Made by a program: the position numbers and the translations under genes. From positions 248,186 to 312,185 of the forward strand of contig NZ_KB902680.1 in the NCBI RefSeq assembly GCF_000379605.1: a DNA stretch of 64,000 bases, read 5' to 3'. The DNA is from Rhizobium giardinii bv. giardinii H152 (GTDB lineage: Bacteria; Pseudomonadota; Alphaproteobacteria; Rhizobiales; Rhizobiaceae). This document shows positions 54,018 through 62,909 of the stretch, piece after piece; the stretch's first letter is position 1; every line of letters begins with the position of its first letter. The notes beneath the pieces are model-generated. The model did not search any database and was not told where the DNA came from. It saw nothing but the letters and a program-made list of their open reading frames with translations.

Positions 54018-56207
54018 ATGGCGACGACAATTCTTGAAGACGGTGCGGAAGCCTATACCACCAAGGGCGGCATTTCCGTCACCCGCCGGCGGCGCGAGGC
54101 GCCCTATGGCGAGGCGATCGCGAGCTATGTCGACCGGCTCGACGAACGCCGGGGTGCCGTGTTTTCCTCCAACTATGAATATCCGGGTCGCTATACCCGC
54201 TGGGACACGGCGGTCATCGATCCGCCGCTTGCCATATCCTCTTTCGGGCGTTCGCTCTGGATCGAAGCCTATAACGAGCGCGGCGAGGCGCTGCTGTCGA
54301 TGATTTCGCAGCATCTCGCCGGGATCGGCGACATCACGCTTGGCACATCGACCGCCCGCCGTCTCGATCTGACGATCAACATGCCGGACCGGGTCTTTAC
54401 CGAAGAAGAGCGCTCGAAGATCCCGACGGTGTTCACGGTTCTGCGTGCCGTCACCAATCTGTTCCATTCGCACGAAGATTCGAGCCTTGGGCTCTATGGC
54501 GCCTTCGGCTACGATCTCGCCTTCCAGTTCGACGCGATCGAACTGAAGCTGAAGCGCCCGGACGACCAGCGCGACATGGTGCTGTTCCTGCCGGACGAAA
54601 TCCTCGTCGTCGACCACTATGCCGCCAAGGCCTGGATCGATCGCTATGATTTCGCCAAGGATGGCAAGACGACGGAGGGCAGGGCCGGCGATATCGCGCC
54701 CGAACCGTTCCGCGCGGTCGACAGCATCCCGCCGCATGGCGATCATCGCCCCGGTGAATATGCCGAGCTGGTTGTCAAGGCGAAGGAAAGCTTCCGCCGC
54801 GGCGACCTCTTTGAAGTCGTGCCGGGCCAGAAGTTCTTCGAGCGCTGTGAGAGCAAACCTTCGGAAATCTCCAATCGGCTGAAGGCGATCAACCCGTCGC
54901 CCTATTCCTTCTTCATCAACCTCGGAAACCAGGAATACCTCGTCGGCGCCTCTCCGGAAATGTTCGTGCGTGTCTCCGGCCGCCGCATCGAGACCTGCCC
55001 GATTTCCGGCACAATCAAGCGCGGCGATGACCCGATCGCCGACTCCGAACAGATCCTCAAGCTGCTCAATTCCAAGAAGGACGAGTCCGAACTGACCATG
55101 TGCTCGGACGTCGACCGCAACGACAAGTCCAGAGTTTGCGTGCCCGGTTCCGTCAAGGTCATCGGCCGCCGCCAGATCGAGATGTATTCGCGCCTGATCC
55201 ACACGGTCGACCACATCGAAGGCCGGCTGCGCGACGACATGGATGCTTTCGACGGTTTCCTCAGCCACGCCTGGGCCGTTACCGTCACCGGTGCTCCGAA
55301 GCTGTGGGCGATGCGCTTCATCGAAGCCCATGAAAAGAGCCCGCGCGCCTGGTACGGCGGCGCCATCGGCATGGTCGGCTTCAACGGCGACATGAACACC
55401 GGCCTGACGCTGCGCACCATCCGCATCAAGGATGGCATTGCCGAGGTTCGTGCCGGCGCTACATTGCTCAACGACAGCAACCCGGAAGAAGAAGAAGTTG
55501 AAACCGAACTGAAGGCCTCCGCCATGATCGCAGCGATCCGCGACGCAAAATCCGCCAACACCCGCGGTGCGGGCCGCGACGTCGCCTCCGTCGGCACCGG
55601 TGTCAACATCCTGCTGGTCGATCACGAGGACAGTTTCGTCCACACGCTGGCAAACTATTTCCGCCAGACCGGCGCGACGGTCACGACCGTCCGCACCCCG
55701 GTCGCCGAGGAAATCTTCGACAGGGTGAAGCCGGATCTCGTCGTTCTGTCGCCCGGTCCCGGCATGCCGAAGGATTTCGACTGCAAGGCGACGATCAAGA
55801 AGGCGCGTGCGCGCGATCTGCCGATCTTCGGTGTCTGCCTCGGTCTGCAGGCGCTGGCGGAAGCCTATGGCGGCGATCTGCGCCAGCTTGCCATCCCGAT
55901 GCACGGCAAGCCGTCGCGCATCCGCGTGCTCGAGCCCGGCATCGTCTTCTCTGGCCTCGGCAAGGAAGTAACGGTCGGCCGCTACCACTCGATCTTCGCC
56001 GATCCCTCGACGCTGCCGCGCGAGTTCATGATCACGGCCGAGAGCGACGACGGCACGATCATGGGCATCGAGCACATGAAGGAGCCGATCGCCGCCGTGC
56101 AGTTCCACCCGGAATCGATCATGACACTCGGCGGCGATGCCGGCATGCGGATGATCGAGAATGTGGTGGCGCATCTGGTCAAGCGGGCGAAGATCAAGGC
56201 TGCGTAA
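54018..56207 (+). CDS. trpE(G): Fused anthranilate synthase TrpE(G)
   Basis: A 729-residue fusion typical of rhizobia. Residues about 1-515 are TrpE: GSASPEM-like [29 protein letters not shown] (about 310-338), [17 protein letters not shown] (about 358-374) and [16 protein letters not shown]. Residues about 530-729 are the class I glutamine amidotransferase: [30 protein letters not shown], the nucleophile in [16 protein letters not shown] (Cys about 615) and the His/Glu pair in [10 protein letters not shown] (about 695-704). It converts chorismate to anthranilate. Confidence 0.97.
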   Translation: MATTILEDGAEAYTTKGGISVTRRRREAPYGEAIASYVDRLDERRGAVFSSNYEYPGRYTRWDTAVIDPPLAISSFGRSLWIEAYNERGEALLSMISQHLAGIGDITLGTSTARRLDLTINMPDRVFTEEERSKIPTVFTVLRAVTNLFHSHEDSSLGLYGAFGYDLAFQFDAIELKLKRPDDQRDMVLFLPDEILVVDHYAAKAWIDRYDFAKDGKTTEGRAGDIAPEPFRAVDSIPPHGDHRPGEYAELVVKAKESFRRGDLFEVVPGQKFFERCESKPSEISNRLKAINPSPYSFFINLGNQEYLVGASPEMFVRVSGRRIETCPISGTIKRGDDPIADSEQILKLLNSKKDESELTMCSDVDRNDKSRVCVPGSVKVIGRRQIEMYSRLIHTVDHIEGRLRDDMDAFDGFLSHAWAVTVTGAPKLWAMRFIEAHEKSPRAWYGGAIGMVGFNGDMNTGLTLRTIRIKDGIAEVRAGATLLNDSNPEEEEVETELKASAMIAAIRDAKSANTRGAGRDVASVGTGVNILLVDHEDSFVHTLANYFRQTGATVTTVRTPVAEEIFDRVKPDLVVLSPGPGMPKDFDCKATIKKARARDLPIFGVCLGLQALAEAYGGDLRQLAIPMHGKPSRIRVLEPGIVFSGLGKEVTVGRYHSIFADPSTLPREFMITAESDDGTIMGIEHMKEPIAAVQFHPESIMTLGGDAGMRMIENVVAHLVKRAKIKAA

Positions 56208-56391
56208 CCCCGCGCACGCTCGCCCGGTTCGAGGCGACCATGCGCTTTTGCCAGCGGGGCTTTGACAAGTCGGTCGCTTTGAACCATATGCGCACTATCA
56301 GAAGCCGCTGAAGCGCTCGAACCGCTTCAGCGGTTTCGGCGTTCTAGAGAACTGGTTTTTGCAATTCGTTTGCATGTGCAAGGAGAAGACA

Positions 56392-57306
56392 ATGCAGGAG
56401 GTGTCGGCCGCACAGCGCCTGGCGTTCTGGGGTATCCCGATCGCGGTTGCCGTGCTGGGGCTGAAGATGCTCGCCTGGTGGCTGACCGGCTCGGTGGCGT
56501 TGCTGTCCGACGGGCTGGAATCGATCGTCAACGTGGTGGCTGCGATCGTCGCTTACGTCGTGATCGGCTATGCCGCAAAGCCGGCAGACGCGAGCCATCC
56601 GTTCGGTCACCACAAGGCCGAATATTTCTCGGCGGTCATCGAGGGAGTGCTGATCGTTGTCGCCGCCCTGCTGATCGTTTCCGAAGCCATACCGGCAATT
56701 CTGTCGCCAAGGCTGCCGGAAACGCCCGCGCTCGGTCTGGCGATCAATTTGTTGGCCGCCATCATCAATGGGGTATGGGCCTATGCGCTGATGCGTGCCG
56801 GACGAGCCTGCCGCTCGCCCGCCTTGTCCGCGGACGGACATCATATCATGTCCGACGTCGTGACTTCGGCGGGTGTGCTGGTAGGTCTTGTGCTGGCTAT
56901 CGTCAGCGGCTATGCGGTGCTCGATCCGCTGCTTGCCGTCCTCGTCGCCTGCAACATTCTCTATCAGGGCTGGAAGGTGATCGCGCGCTCGATCGACGGT
57001 CTGATGGACAGGGCGGTATCCGAGGAGGAAGAGGCCGCCATCAAGCACGTGATCGCGACCCATGCGGCCGGCTCGCTCGGGGTGCATGATCTGAAGACCC
57101 GGCAAGCCGGGCCGGCGATCTTCGTCGAATTTCACATGGTGGTTCCGGCCACGATGGCTGTCGGCGAGGCGCACGACATCTGCGATCGGCTGGAAGACAC
57201 GATCCGCGAGGTCAATCGGGGCGCAAAGATCACCATTCATGTCGAGCCGGAAGGCGAAAAGGCCCATGGAATCAGGGTCAAGGTTGTTGAAGGAATGAAA
57301 AAATGA
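56392..57306 (+). CDS. Cation diffusion facilitator transporter
   Basis: A 304-residue CDF-family exporter with six helices and a C-terminal ferredoxin-like domain. The metal site residues lie in [18 protein letters not shown] (about 33-50; Asp, Glu-Ser variant of HxxxD) and [16 protein letters not shown] (about 145-160; HxxxD). [14 protein letters not shown] (about 74-87) is the family's second-helix pattern. The ATG at 56392 follows AGGAGA. Zn, Fe, Co or Mn are possible. It is coupled to queF (ATGA). Confidence 0.92.
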   Translation: MQEVSAAQRLAFWGIPIAVAVLGLKMLAWWLTGSVALLSDGLESIVNVVAAIVAYVVIGYAAKPADASHPFGHHKAEYFSAVIEGVLIVVAALLIVSEAIPAILSPRLPETPALGLAINLLAAIINGVWAYALMRAGRACRSPALSADGHHIMSDVVTSAGVLVGLVLAIVSGYAVLDPLLAVLVACNILYQGWKVIARSIDGLMDRAVSEEEEAAIKHVIATHAAGSLGVHDLKTRQAGPAIFVEFHMVVPATMAVGEAHDICDRLEDTIREVNRGAKITIHVEPEGEKAHGIRVKVVEGMKK

Positions 57307-57767
57307 CGAAAACCGATGTATCAGGCCTGTCGCAGCTTGGACAGAACGTTGCGGCGCCGCAAAGCCCGGAAGAGGCCGTGCTGGAGCGTGTGCCGAACGG
57401 CAATGCCGGCACGGGCTTCGTCGTGCGCTTCACCGCGCCGGAATTCACCTCGCTTTGCCCGATGACCGGGCAGCCGGATTTCGCTCACATCGTCATCGAC
57501 TATCTGCCGGGCGATTGGCTGGTGGAATCGAAGTCGCTGAAACTTTTCCTGCACGCGTTCCGCAACCACGGCGCGTTCCACGAGGATTGCTCGATCTACA
57601 TCGCCAAGCGGATCGTGGAACTGCTCGACCCGAAGTGGCTGAGAATTGGCGCCTACTGGTATCCGCGCGGCGGTATTCCGATCGATGTCTTCTGGCAGAC
57701 GGGTGCGCCGCCGGAAGGCGTCTGGTTGCCGGATCAGGGCGTGCCGACCTATCGCGGTCGCGGCTGA
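57303..57767 (+). CDS. queF: NADPH-dependent 7-cyano-7-deazaguanine reductase
   Basis: A 154-residue short QueF that reduces preQ0 to preQ1 for queuosine tRNA modification. The catalytic Cys is in [15 protein letters not shown] (about 47-61), and the substrate/NADPH motif [22 protein letters not shown] (about 75-96) is the YkvM-type signature. Its ATG overlaps the CDF gene stop. No other que gene is in the window. Confidence 0.96.
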   Translation: MTKTDVSGLSQLGQNVAAPQSPEEAVLERVPNGNAGTGFVVRFTAPEFTSLCPMTGQPDFAHIVIDYLPGDWLVESKSLKLFLHAFRNHGAFHEDCSIYIAKRIVELLDPKWLRIGAYWYPRGGIPIDVFWQTGAPPEGVWLPDQGVPTYRGRG

Positions 57768-57773
57768 AAATGA

Positions 57774-57800
57774 AAACGGCGGGCTTTGAGCCCGCCGTTT
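57774..57800. terminator. Bidirectional terminator between queF and the hupE-like gene
   Basis: A perfect 12-base stem AAACGGCGGGCT/AGCCCGCCGTTT around TTG, placed 6 bases after queF and 20 bases after the convergent gene's stop. A-rich and T-rich flanks suit both directions. Confidence 0.8.
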
Positions 57801-57819
57801 CTCTTTGAATGCGCGGCAA

Positions 57820-58398
57820 TCAGTTGATGATCAGTGCCAGGCCGGCAAACGCGGTGAGGCCGCCAAGGAGCCGGGAAAAGATTCTGCCGGAAGGCAGGCG
57901 GCTGATGCCGAGACCAAGGCCGATGCCCGCCACGTGCAGAAGCGCCGTCGCCATGACGAAGCCGGTGCTGAAGGGCAGGGCGCCCGCCGCACCCAGCTCG
58001 CCGCCATGCGCGTAGCCATGGAAAAGCGCGAAGACGCCGACAATGGCAGCGCAGGTGGTCGCCTGCCAGCGGACGGCCATGGCGACCAGCAGGCCGAGCG
58101 CGACGACCGAAGCAAGGATTGCCGGCTCGACGAAGGGCAGGTGGATGCCCGTCACCGCCAGTCCGAAGCCAAGGGCCATGATGCCGACAAAGGCTGCCGG
58201 AACGCCCCAAAGAGCGCGGCCGCCGATCTGTGCTGACCAGAGGCCGACGGCGACCATCACCAGAATATGGTCGAGGCCCGATAGCGGATGGGTGAAGCCC
58301 GCCATCAGCGACCCGTGCTCGGTCGGATCGAGATGGGCGAAGGCGGGAGCGGTCGAAGCGGCGAAGGCCAATGCAGCAAGAAGAAGGTGTCTTTTCAT
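57820..58398 (-). CDS. HupE/UreJ-family membrane protein
   Basis: A 192-residue protein with signal-like first helix (MKRHLLLAALAFAASTAPAFA) and about six further helices. HPLSGLDHILVMVAVGLWSAQIGG (about 36-59) and ALFHGYAHGGELG (about 124-136) are the diagnostic HupE/UreJ motifs with the metal-binding His and Asp. Members carry nickel or cobalt. There is no hydrogenase or urease operon here, so a stand-alone metal permease is likely. Confidence 0.9.
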   Translation of the reverse strand: MKRHLLLAALAFAASTAPAFAHLDPTEHGSLMAGFTHPLSGLDHILVMVAVGLWSAQIGGRALWGVPAAFVGIMALGFGLAVTGIHLPFVEPAILASVVALGLLVAMAVRWQATTCAAIVGVFALFHGYAHGGELGAAGALPFSTGFVMATALLHVAGIGLGLGISRLPSGRIFSRLLGGLTAFAGLALIIN

Positions 58399-58646
58399 TG
58401 TGGTCCCCACTGGAGGGCGGAGTGTGGGAGGCAGCCCCGCCGGATGCGAATTCGTGACATCGCATCTTATTTCGCAATGCTCTCCTGTCCATACGGCATT
58501 TGCCCTACCTCTCGTCTTTACCATAGCCGCAATGGGCTGCTGATTGCGCTTTCATACCCATCCGCTTTTGTTGCATTGTTTTCGCAGTCGAGTCGCCTTA
58601 TCTGACTGCGGCAGGACAATTGATTTTATTTCGCGGGAGACAGCGG

Positions 58647-59228
58647 ATGAACGAAGACGAAGACGACAAGAAGACGGAGCTGCCTTTGGGCAAAGAAACC
58701 GAGGCGAATCTGTTCAAGTCGCGCTCGATTTTCATCTATGGCCCGATCAATCAGGAACTGGCGCAGAAGGTCTGCTCGCAGCTCGTGGCGCTTGCCGCCG
58801 CAAGCGAAGAGGATATCCGCATCTACGTGAACTCGCCTGGCGGACACGTCGAATCCGGGGATTCGATCCACGACATGATCAAGTTCATCAAGCCGAAGGT
58901 CTGGATGATCGGTACGGGCTGGGTCGCTTCCGCCGGTGCGCTGATCTATGTCGCGGCTCCGAAGGAGCGTCGCATCTGCCTGCCGAACACGCGCTTCCTG
59001 CTGCACCAACCGTCCGGCGGCACCCGCGGCATGGCGTCCGACATCGAGATCCAGGCTCGTGAAATCCTCAAGATGAACGATCGCCTGAACCGAATCTTCT
59101 CGGAAGCCACCGGCCAGCCGATCGAAAAGATCGCCAAGGACACCGACCGTGACTACTGGCTCTCCGCCGAGGAGGCCAAGTCCTACGGCCTCGTCTCGCG
59201 GATCATCACGTCGCAGGCCGATATCTGA
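58647..59228 (+). CDS. ATP-dependent Clp protease proteolytic subunit, paralogue
   Basis: A 193-residue ClpP-fold serine peptidase. The triad can be placed: Ser95 in [14 protein letters not shown], His120 in [10 protein letters not shown] and Asp169 in [40 protein letters not shown] (about 57-78) is the oxyanion-loop region. The active-site stretch ASAGA replaces ASMGA of the main ClpP, and there is little propeptide. It is a divergent rhizobial paralogue, not next to clpX or tig. GGGAGA precedes the ATG. Confidence 0.92.
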   Translation: MNEDEDDKKTELPLGKETEANLFKSRSIFIYGPINQELAQKVCSQLVALAAASEEDIRIYVNSPGGHVESGDSIHDMIKFIKPKVWMIGTGWVASAGALIYVAAPKERRICLPNTRFLLHQPSGGTRGMASDIEIQAREILKMNDRLNRIFSEATGQPIEKIAKDTDRDYWLSAEEAKSYGLVSRIITSQADI

Positions 59229-59253
59229 GCTTTTTCGGACTGACGTCTTTCGA

Positions 59254-59280
59254 CCCCGCTGGTTTTCCGGCGGGGTTTTT
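59254..59280 (+). terminator. Rho-independent terminator after the clpP paralogue
   Basis: Stem CCCCGCTGG/CCGGCGGGG (one G-U pair) with a TTTT loop and TTTTT tail, 26 bases after the stop. It touches the end of the convergent PIN toxin gene. Confidence 0.85.
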
Positions 59281-59672
59281 CATGAACCGGAAGTGGCGGA
59301 CAGCGGGTGACCGGCGAGCGCTGCATCGATCGTGACAAGTTTCATGTCTTCGACGGCGCACTGGGCGAGCAGGAGGCGGTCGAACGGATCGCGGGTTGGT
59401 GGCTCGGGGGTCAAATGGGCGACTGCATGATGTTCGTTGATCGGCAGAATCTCGATATCCCCGCGCTTGGCGGCATCCGGGAGATTTTCCAGCGTCGTCC
59501 CGAAATCCAGGTTGCCGAGGCGCCACTTTATGGCCATCTCCCAAAGTGTTGCGACACTCACATGCAGCGCGGCCGAATTGTCCGACAAAACACCGCGGAT
59601 TTGGGACGGAAGCTGGTCCATCTGACTGTTCAGAAAAGCGATGAATATGTGGGTGTCGACCAGGAGTCTCAT
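59280..59672 (-). CDS. PIN-domain toxin ribonuclease (VapC-like)
   Basis: A 130-residue PIN toxin. Acidic residues are in MRLLVDTHIFIAFL (Asp6), ATLWEMAIKW (Glu about 45), TRDPFDRLLLAQC (Asp about 95/98) and KLVTIDAAL (Asp about 116). It is complete and of the 'MRLLVDTHxxxA' subgroup, the same subgroup as the broken gene at 19.7-20.0 kb. The ATG overlaps the antitoxin stop (ATGA). Confidence 0.92.
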   Translation of the reverse strand: MRLLVDTHIFIAFLNSQMDQLPSQIRGVLSDNSAALHVSVATLWEMAIKWRLGNLDFGTTLENLPDAAKRGDIEILPINEHHAVAHLTPEPPTRDPFDRLLLAQCAVEDMKLVTIDAALAGHPLSATSGS

Positions 59673-59947
59673 CGCTCGTTCTTGAACGGTGGAAGCGGCG
59701 TTATCAGGAAATCCTCTGGGAGCGGATCATCAAAATCCGGTGAGACATAAGTAACGAACTGCGTTATCCCGCGTTCCTTCTTGAAGGCCTCGAGACCCGC
59801 CCAGTTGATCCCCCCTTTCTTCTTCGCGGGCACAAGCTCCATCACCGGCTTGCCGTTGCGGGTGACCGTGATCGTCTCACCGGCCTCGACGCGGCGGGCG
59901 AGTTCGGCCAGCTTGTTCTTGGCTTCGCGGATCGATACCTGGGTCAT
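59669..59947 (-). CDS. Phd/YefM-family antitoxin
   Basis: A 92-residue antitoxin. MTQVSIREAKNKLAELARRVEAGETITVTRNGKPVMELVPAKKKGG (1-46) is the canonical DNA-binding half. The acidic tail (FDDPLPEDFLITP) should bind the toxin. A 20-base palindrome lies 9 bases upstream of the ATG. Confidence 0.92.
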   Translation of the reverse strand: MTQVSIREAKNKLAELARRVEAGETITVTRNGKPVMELVPAKKKGGINWAGLEAFKKERGITQFVTYVSPDFDDPLPEDFLITPLPPFKNER

Positions 59948-59956
59948 GAGGATAAA

Positions 59957-59976
59957 TGTAGCCGCAAGTGGCCACA
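59957..59976. promoter_or_regulatory. Palindromic operator of the Phd/PIN pair
   Basis: TGTAGCCGCAAGTGGCCACA is an imperfect palindrome (TGT.GCC.C...G.GGC.ACA), immediately before the antitoxin start on the minus strand. It is the expected autorepression site. Confidence 0.5.
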
Positions 59977-60035
59977 TTCTCAATGATCGCGATCGGGCGC
60001 TTGCCCTTCCGCTCGTCTCCGTTTATACAGCGCTG

Positions 60036-60155
60036 ATGTCGAACACAGGCGCACAGATCATCGAGCAGGTTTCCCGCGGGCACATCGCCTTTGCGGACCG
60101 TTCGCGCGCCTCGCTTCTTCTTCTCGGCCTTACGCGCGGTTGCCGGGTTCTTTGA
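60036..60155 (+). CDS. Possible leucine leader peptide upstream of leuA
   Basis: An open frame of 39 codons from ATG 60036 ends RASLLLLGLTRGCRVL, with four consecutive Leu codons and a fifth two codons later. It lies 160 bases before leuA. Leu-rich leader peptides upstream of leuA are known from attenuation studies in proteobacteria. The exact start is uncertain: no good ribosome site precedes the ATG, and a shorter peptide with a non-ATG start is possible. Confidence 0.4.
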   Translation: MSNTGAQIIEQVSRGHIAFADRSRASLLLLGLTRGCRVL

Positions 60156-60197
60156 AGGAGCGCCCGGTGGCCGAAAGCCCACCGGCCCTAGCTCCTT
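60155..60197 (+). promoter_or_regulatory. Composite hairpin between the Leu-rich frame and leuA
   Basis: The outer stem AAGGAGC/GCTCCTT (60155-60161 and 60191-60197) and the inner stem CCGGTGG/CCACCGG (60164-60170 and 60179-60185) form one long structure. It begins at the stop of the Leu-rich frame. There is no T-run after it, so it may be a pause or antiterminator element, not a plain terminator. Confidence 0.4.
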
Positions 60198-60314
60198 GCC
60201 TTCCCTGAATAGCAGACGAAAAGAACCTCAAGAGCCAGCATTTGCCATCGCAATGCGATCCACGATCGGTTATTGCATGCGGGAAATGCGCCTCAGACAT
60301 GAAGAGAAGCCGCA

Positions 60315-62018
60315 ATGATCATGAAATCCCACACCGTCAAGCAGGGCATGCCCGAGGCTGCCATCAAGTATCAGCCCTATCCGCAGATCAATATTCCGGA
60401 CCGCACCTGGCCGGGCAAGACCATCACAAAGGCGCCGATCTGGTGTTCGGTCGACCTGCGCGACGGCAACCAGTCGCTGGTCGATCCGATGGGCCACGAC
60501 CGCAAGGCCCGGATGTTCCAGCTGTTGCTCGATATGGGCTTCAAGGAAATCGAGATCGGCTTTCCCTCCGCCTCGCAGACGGATTTCGATTTCGCCCGCT
60601 GGTGCGTCGAGGAAGGCAATGTGCCGGATGACGTGTCGCTGCAGGTGCTGGTGCAGTGCAGGCCCGAACTGATCACCCGCACGTTCGAATCGCTGCAGGG
60701 GGCCAACAAGCCGATCGTCCATTTCTACAATTCCACCAGCGAATTGCAGCGCCGCGTGGTGTTCGGCAAGGACGTCAAGGGCGTCAAGCAGATCGCCACC
60801 GATGCCGCAAAGATGATCACCGACATGGCGGCCAAGGCTGGGGGCGGTTTCCGCTTCGAATATTCGCCGGAGAGCTTTACCGGCACGGAATTGGAGGTCG
60901 CACTGGAAATCTGCAACGCGGTGACTGAGATCGTCCGGCCGACGGCAGAAAACAAGCTGATCCTGAACCTGCCTTCGACGGTCGAAATGGCGACGCCGAA
61001 CATCTATGCCGACCAGATCGAGTGGATGTGCCGCAACCTCGACAATCGCGAGAACCTGATCATCTCGCTGCACCCGCACAACGACCGCGGCACCGGCATC
61101 GCGGCCACCGAGCTTGGCCTGATGGCCGGCGCCGACCGCGTCGAAGGCACGCTGTTCGGCAACGGCGAGCGCACCGGCAATGTCGACGTCGTGACACTGG
61201 CGTTGAACATGTTCACGCAGGGGATCGATCCGCAGCTGGATTGCTCGGATATCGAGCGGATCAAGGACGTCTATGAATACTCCAACCAGATGACGATTCC
61301 GGAGCGCCACCCTTATGTCGGCGAACTGGTCTACACGGCCTTTTCCGGCTCGCACCAGGATGCGATCAACAAGGGCATGAAGGCGATCAAGGTCGCCAAC
61401 AAGCCGCTGTGGGAGGTGCCGTACCTGCCGATCGATCCGCAGGACGTCGGCCGCTCCTACGAGGCGATCATCCGCATCAACTCGCAATCGGGCAAGGGCG
61501 GCATCGCCTACATCCTGCAGGAGGATTACGGCATCAACCTGCCGCGCAATCTGCAGGTCGAATTCCGCGAGGATATCCAGCGGATCACCGACGAACACGG
61601 CAAGGAATTGCCGTCGAAGGCGATCCATGCGCGCTTCATCGAGCGTTACGTCGATCAGCCGAATGCCCGCATCCGCTTCGTTGACCACCACACCTATCCG
61701 GTCGGCGAGCACAAGAGCGTGCGCGTGGTGGCGGCTGAAATCACCGATAACGGCGAGACAAAGCGGATTGAAGGCAAGGGCACCGGCCCGATCGACGGCT
61801 TCATCAATGCGCTGTCGATCTATCTCGGTGTCGAAATGTCGGTCGCCGATTATTCCGAGCATTCGCTGCAGCACGGCTCGAACGCGGCGGCAATCGCCTA
61901 TGTCGAAGTGGAGTATCCGGGCGGCAAACTCTTTGGCGTCGGCATCAATACCAACATCGTGGCGGCTTCCCTCGAAGCCATCGTTTCCGCGGCGAACCGG
62001 GTTCTTCAGGCAAGCTGA
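60315..62018 (+). CDS. leuA: 2-isopropylmalate synthase
   Basis: A 567-residue long-form (type 2) LeuA, first committed step of leucine synthesis. The DRE-TIM barrel begins APIWCSVDLRDGNQSLVDPM (about 40-59), with EIEIGFPSASQTDFDFAR (about 78-95) and the metal/catalytic HPHNDRGTGIAATELGLMAGADRVEGTLFGNGERTGN (about 252-288). The C-terminal regulatory LeuA dimer domain (about 430-560) binds leucine for feedback. ATG 60315 is favoured over 60321 by an AAGAGAAG site. Confidence 0.96.
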   Translation: MIMKSHTVKQGMPEAAIKYQPYPQINIPDRTWPGKTITKAPIWCSVDLRDGNQSLVDPMGHDRKARMFQLLLDMGFKEIEIGFPSASQTDFDFARWCVEEGNVPDDVSLQVLVQCRPELITRTFESLQGANKPIVHFYNSTSELQRRVVFGKDVKGVKQIATDAAKMITDMAAKAGGGFRFEYSPESFTGTELEVALEICNAVTEIVRPTAENKLILNLPSTVEMATPNIYADQIEWMCRNLDNRENLIISLHPHNDRGTGIAATELGLMAGADRVEGTLFGNGERTGNVDVVTLALNMFTQGIDPQLDCSDIERIKDVYEYSNQMTIPERHPYVGELVYTAFSGSHQDAINKGMKAIKVANKPLWEVPYLPIDPQDVGRSYEAIIRINSQSGKGGIAYILQEDYGINLPRNLQVEFREDIQRITDEHGKELPSKAIHARFIERYVDQPNARIRFVDHHTYPVGEHKSVRVVAAEITDNGETKRIEGKGTGPIDGFINALSIYLGVEMSVADYSEHSLQHGSNAAAIAYVEVEYPGGKLFGVGINTNIVAASLEAIVSAANRVLQAS

Positions 62019-62036
62019 AATCCATTCCCTTGCATG

Positions 62037-62074
62037 AAAAAGGGCCGCACCCCATGGGCATGCGGCCCTTTTTT
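62037..62074 (+). terminator. Rho-independent terminator of leuA
   Basis: Stem AAAAAGGGCCGCA/TGCGGCCCTTTTT with an 11-base loop and a T-run, 19 bases after the leuA stop. Very strong. Confidence 0.92.
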
Positions 62075-62213
62075 GCGTTGGTCCGGTTTTTCAGCATTCC
62101 TGCCAGGTGTCGGCAGGCTCGGCCGTTGCGGCAGCAGCGCGACCGCCGCCGAGGGCGATGCGACCTTGCGGATCATCGCGCTCCCGGCGACGGCCGTACG
62201 GCTGGCGGTGGCC

Positions 62214-62894
62214 TTATGCGGGAAGCTGGGCGGCCGCGGACATCAATTCCTGCCGGCTCGGGCTGGTGAACAGGTACCGCCCCTCGTCGGGGACTTCGGT
62301 GAAGCACCAGCGGACGATGCCGTCCCTGTCGAGCAGGAACTCCCCTGTCAGCTGGCCGTATCCATCGGCCTTCATCTGCCGGTCGTCATCTGTGACTTCG
62401 TATCCGTCCAGCTTGTCGAGAAATTCGGATGCGGCCACCGGGTTCATCGGCTCGGGCAGTTCGCCGGGTAGATCGACGCGCATGCTCATCATCGTGCCCA
62501 TGCCGACCTTGTACGGCCATTTGTTCTCGTCCTCGGTGAATTCGAGATTGGGCAGGCCGAAGGCGCGATGCGACACCCGTTCTGGATCGGACGCGGCGAG
62601 CAGATTGGGTATCGGATGGTAGCGGAAATAGAGCCGCGCACGTTCGGTCGGGGTGTTGACAACCGTCAGGCTGTCGATGCCCTGGTCGCGCAGAGGCGTT
62701 TCCAGCTCCGCCATCGCCGCGATCTGGCGGCGGCAGAACGCGCAGTGCAGCCCGCGAAACAATCCGACAAGGACGGGTCTGCGGCCACGAAAGTCGTCGA
62801 TGGCGATCTTGCCGCCATGGGTGATTGCGTCAAGCACCACATTAGGTGCGCGGTCGCCGGGCCGCAACGGGCCCTGGATGTTGTGCTGCTCCAT
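62214..62894 (-). CDS. AhpC/TSA-family redoxin
   Basis: A 226-residue thioredoxin-fold protein. APNVVLDAITHGGKIAIDDFRGRRPVLVGLFRGLHCAFCRRQIAAM (about 17-62) gives the peroxiredoxin-like core with a CAFC pair where most peroxiredoxins have a single peroxidatic Cys. Such CxxC AhpC/TSA proteins may act as thiol-disulfide reductases. No signal peptide. It is followed on the left by leuA (convergent) and lies 15 bases downstream of the TPR gene. Confidence 0.85.
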   Translation of the reverse strand: MEQHNIQGPLRPGDRAPNVVLDAITHGGKIAIDDFRGRRPVLVGLFRGLHCAFCRRQIAAMAELETPLRDQGIDSLTVVNTPTERARLYFRYHPIPNLLAASDPERVSHRAFGLPNLEFTEDENKWPYKVGMGTMMSMRVDLPGELPEPMNPVAASEFLDKLDGYEVTDDDRQMKADGYGQLTGEFLLDRDGIVRWCFTEVPDEGRYLFTSPSRQELMSAAAQLPA

Positions 62895-62909
62895 TGCTGA
62901 ATTCCTCCG

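Noticed and set aside
53850-56174. A 774-codon minus-strand frame opposite trpL and trpE(G)
   Set aside because: It mirrors the third-position GC bias of trpE(G), has no recognisable domain and would overlap the attenuator.
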